From NCBI GenBank assembly GCA_025356715.1, contig JANXRU010000018.1, forward strand, positions 1-5,778: a stretch of 5,778 nt of DNA, written 5' to 3'. This document shows positions 5,610 to 5,778 of this stretch, piece after piece. The stretch comes from Bacteroidota bacterium. Its GTDB lineage: Bacteria > Bacteroidota > Bacteroidia > B-17B0 > B-17BO. The first letter of the stretch is position 1; every line of letters begins with the position of its first letter. A model generated the notes under the pieces. That model was not told the DNA's origin, made no database searches, and was given only the letters and a program-made list of their open reading frames with translations. A program made the position numbers and the translations under genes.

Positions 5610-5656
5610 TAATACAATCAAATAAATAAAAAACAAACAAAAAACAAACAAACAAA
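5610..5656 (+). promoter_or_regulatory. G-free A/C leader of the cold-shock gene
   Basis: From 5611 to the start codon there is no G, and from 5628 on only A and C. The pattern is an AAAC-type repeat with C at 5634, 5638, 5645, 5649 and 5653. Such a leader cannot form G-C pairs and should stay single-stranded. Bacteroidota ribosomes favour A-rich unstructured starts over Shine-Dalgarno sequences, so this probably serves as a strong translation initiation region. Confidence 0.55.
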
Positions 5657-5778
5657 ATGAAAAACGGAGTAGTAAAATTTTACAATGAAGCAAAAGGTTT
5701 CGGATTTATTAAAGAAGATAATGGACCAGAAATTTTTGTTCACGCAACAGGATTGCAAGAAGAAATTCGTGAAAACGA
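5657..5778 (+). CDS. Cold-shock domain protein (CspA family), 5' part
   Basis: ATG 5657 opens a frame that runs to the window end, giving the first 40 residues of a protein whose family is usually 63-75 residues long. Residues 4-18 (GVVKFYNEAKGFGFI) hold the first strand and RNP1-type motif KGFGFI (13-18), and EIFVHAT (25-31) is the RNP2-type motif. These aromatic residues stack on single-stranded RNA or DNA in CspA-type OB folds. The common Trp of KWFN is replaced here by Phe (KFYN), a usual variant. Csp proteins act as RNA chaperones and often as cold-induced antiterminators. The position directly behind an RhlE-type helicase supports a joint role in keeping RNA unfolded. The C-terminal part lies outside the window. 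Confidence 0.92.
   Translation, partial: MKNGVVKFYNEAKGFGFIKEDNGPEIFVHATGLQEEIREN

Overview
The window looks like a chromosomal stretch of a member of the Bacteroidota, most likely Flavobacteriia. It is AT-rich and its genes lack Shine-Dalgarno sequences, with A-rich start regions instead. There is a perfect TAnnTTTG (-7 type) promoter box ahead of the helicase gene. A tandem-UspA protein and an RhlE-type helicase followed by a cold-shock protein are also common in this group. The phylum call is inference from these traits; no 16S or other marker is present.

The left part (1-3291) is accessory and rich in repeats. It opens with the C-terminal tail of an unidentified gene (1-111). A GC-richer composite repeat follows (117-356), with two hairpins that share the loop TGT. 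Next is a secreted protein (633-1802) made of a short N-terminal domain and four repeats at an exact 74-residue spacing. A second, longer copy of the dispersed repeat (1817-2029) carries a third TGT-loop hairpin. Then comes a minisatellite of twelve 21-bp units (2134-2385). A 215-residue protein (2455-3102) carries an RN-x4-H motif of the HEPN type and is a candidate toxin or defence RNase. After it lie a GC-richer stem-loop (3113-3151) and what looks like a small frameshifted gene (3170-3291) that runs into the end of the next gene.

The right part (3288-5778) looks like core stress-response genome. A tandem universal stress protein (3288-4109, minus strand) is divergent from a DEAD-box RNA helicase of RhlE type (4479-5609). 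A 369-bp intergenic region between them holds the helicase promoter and an A/T-rich 37-nt hairpin that ends nine bases before the helicase start codon. The helicase is followed, after a G-free leader of 47 bases, by a cold-shock domain protein cut off by the window end (5657-5778). The helicase and Csp plausibly act together in unwinding and chaperoning RNA in the cold, and the leader hairpin is a candidate control element.

The parts most worth following up are the multi-hairpin dispersed element with its nested deletions, the mosaic minisatellite just ahead of the HEPN-like gene, the 74-residue repeat protein, and the helicase leader hairpin. I see no transposase, integrase, CRISPR array, tRNA or rRNA in the window.
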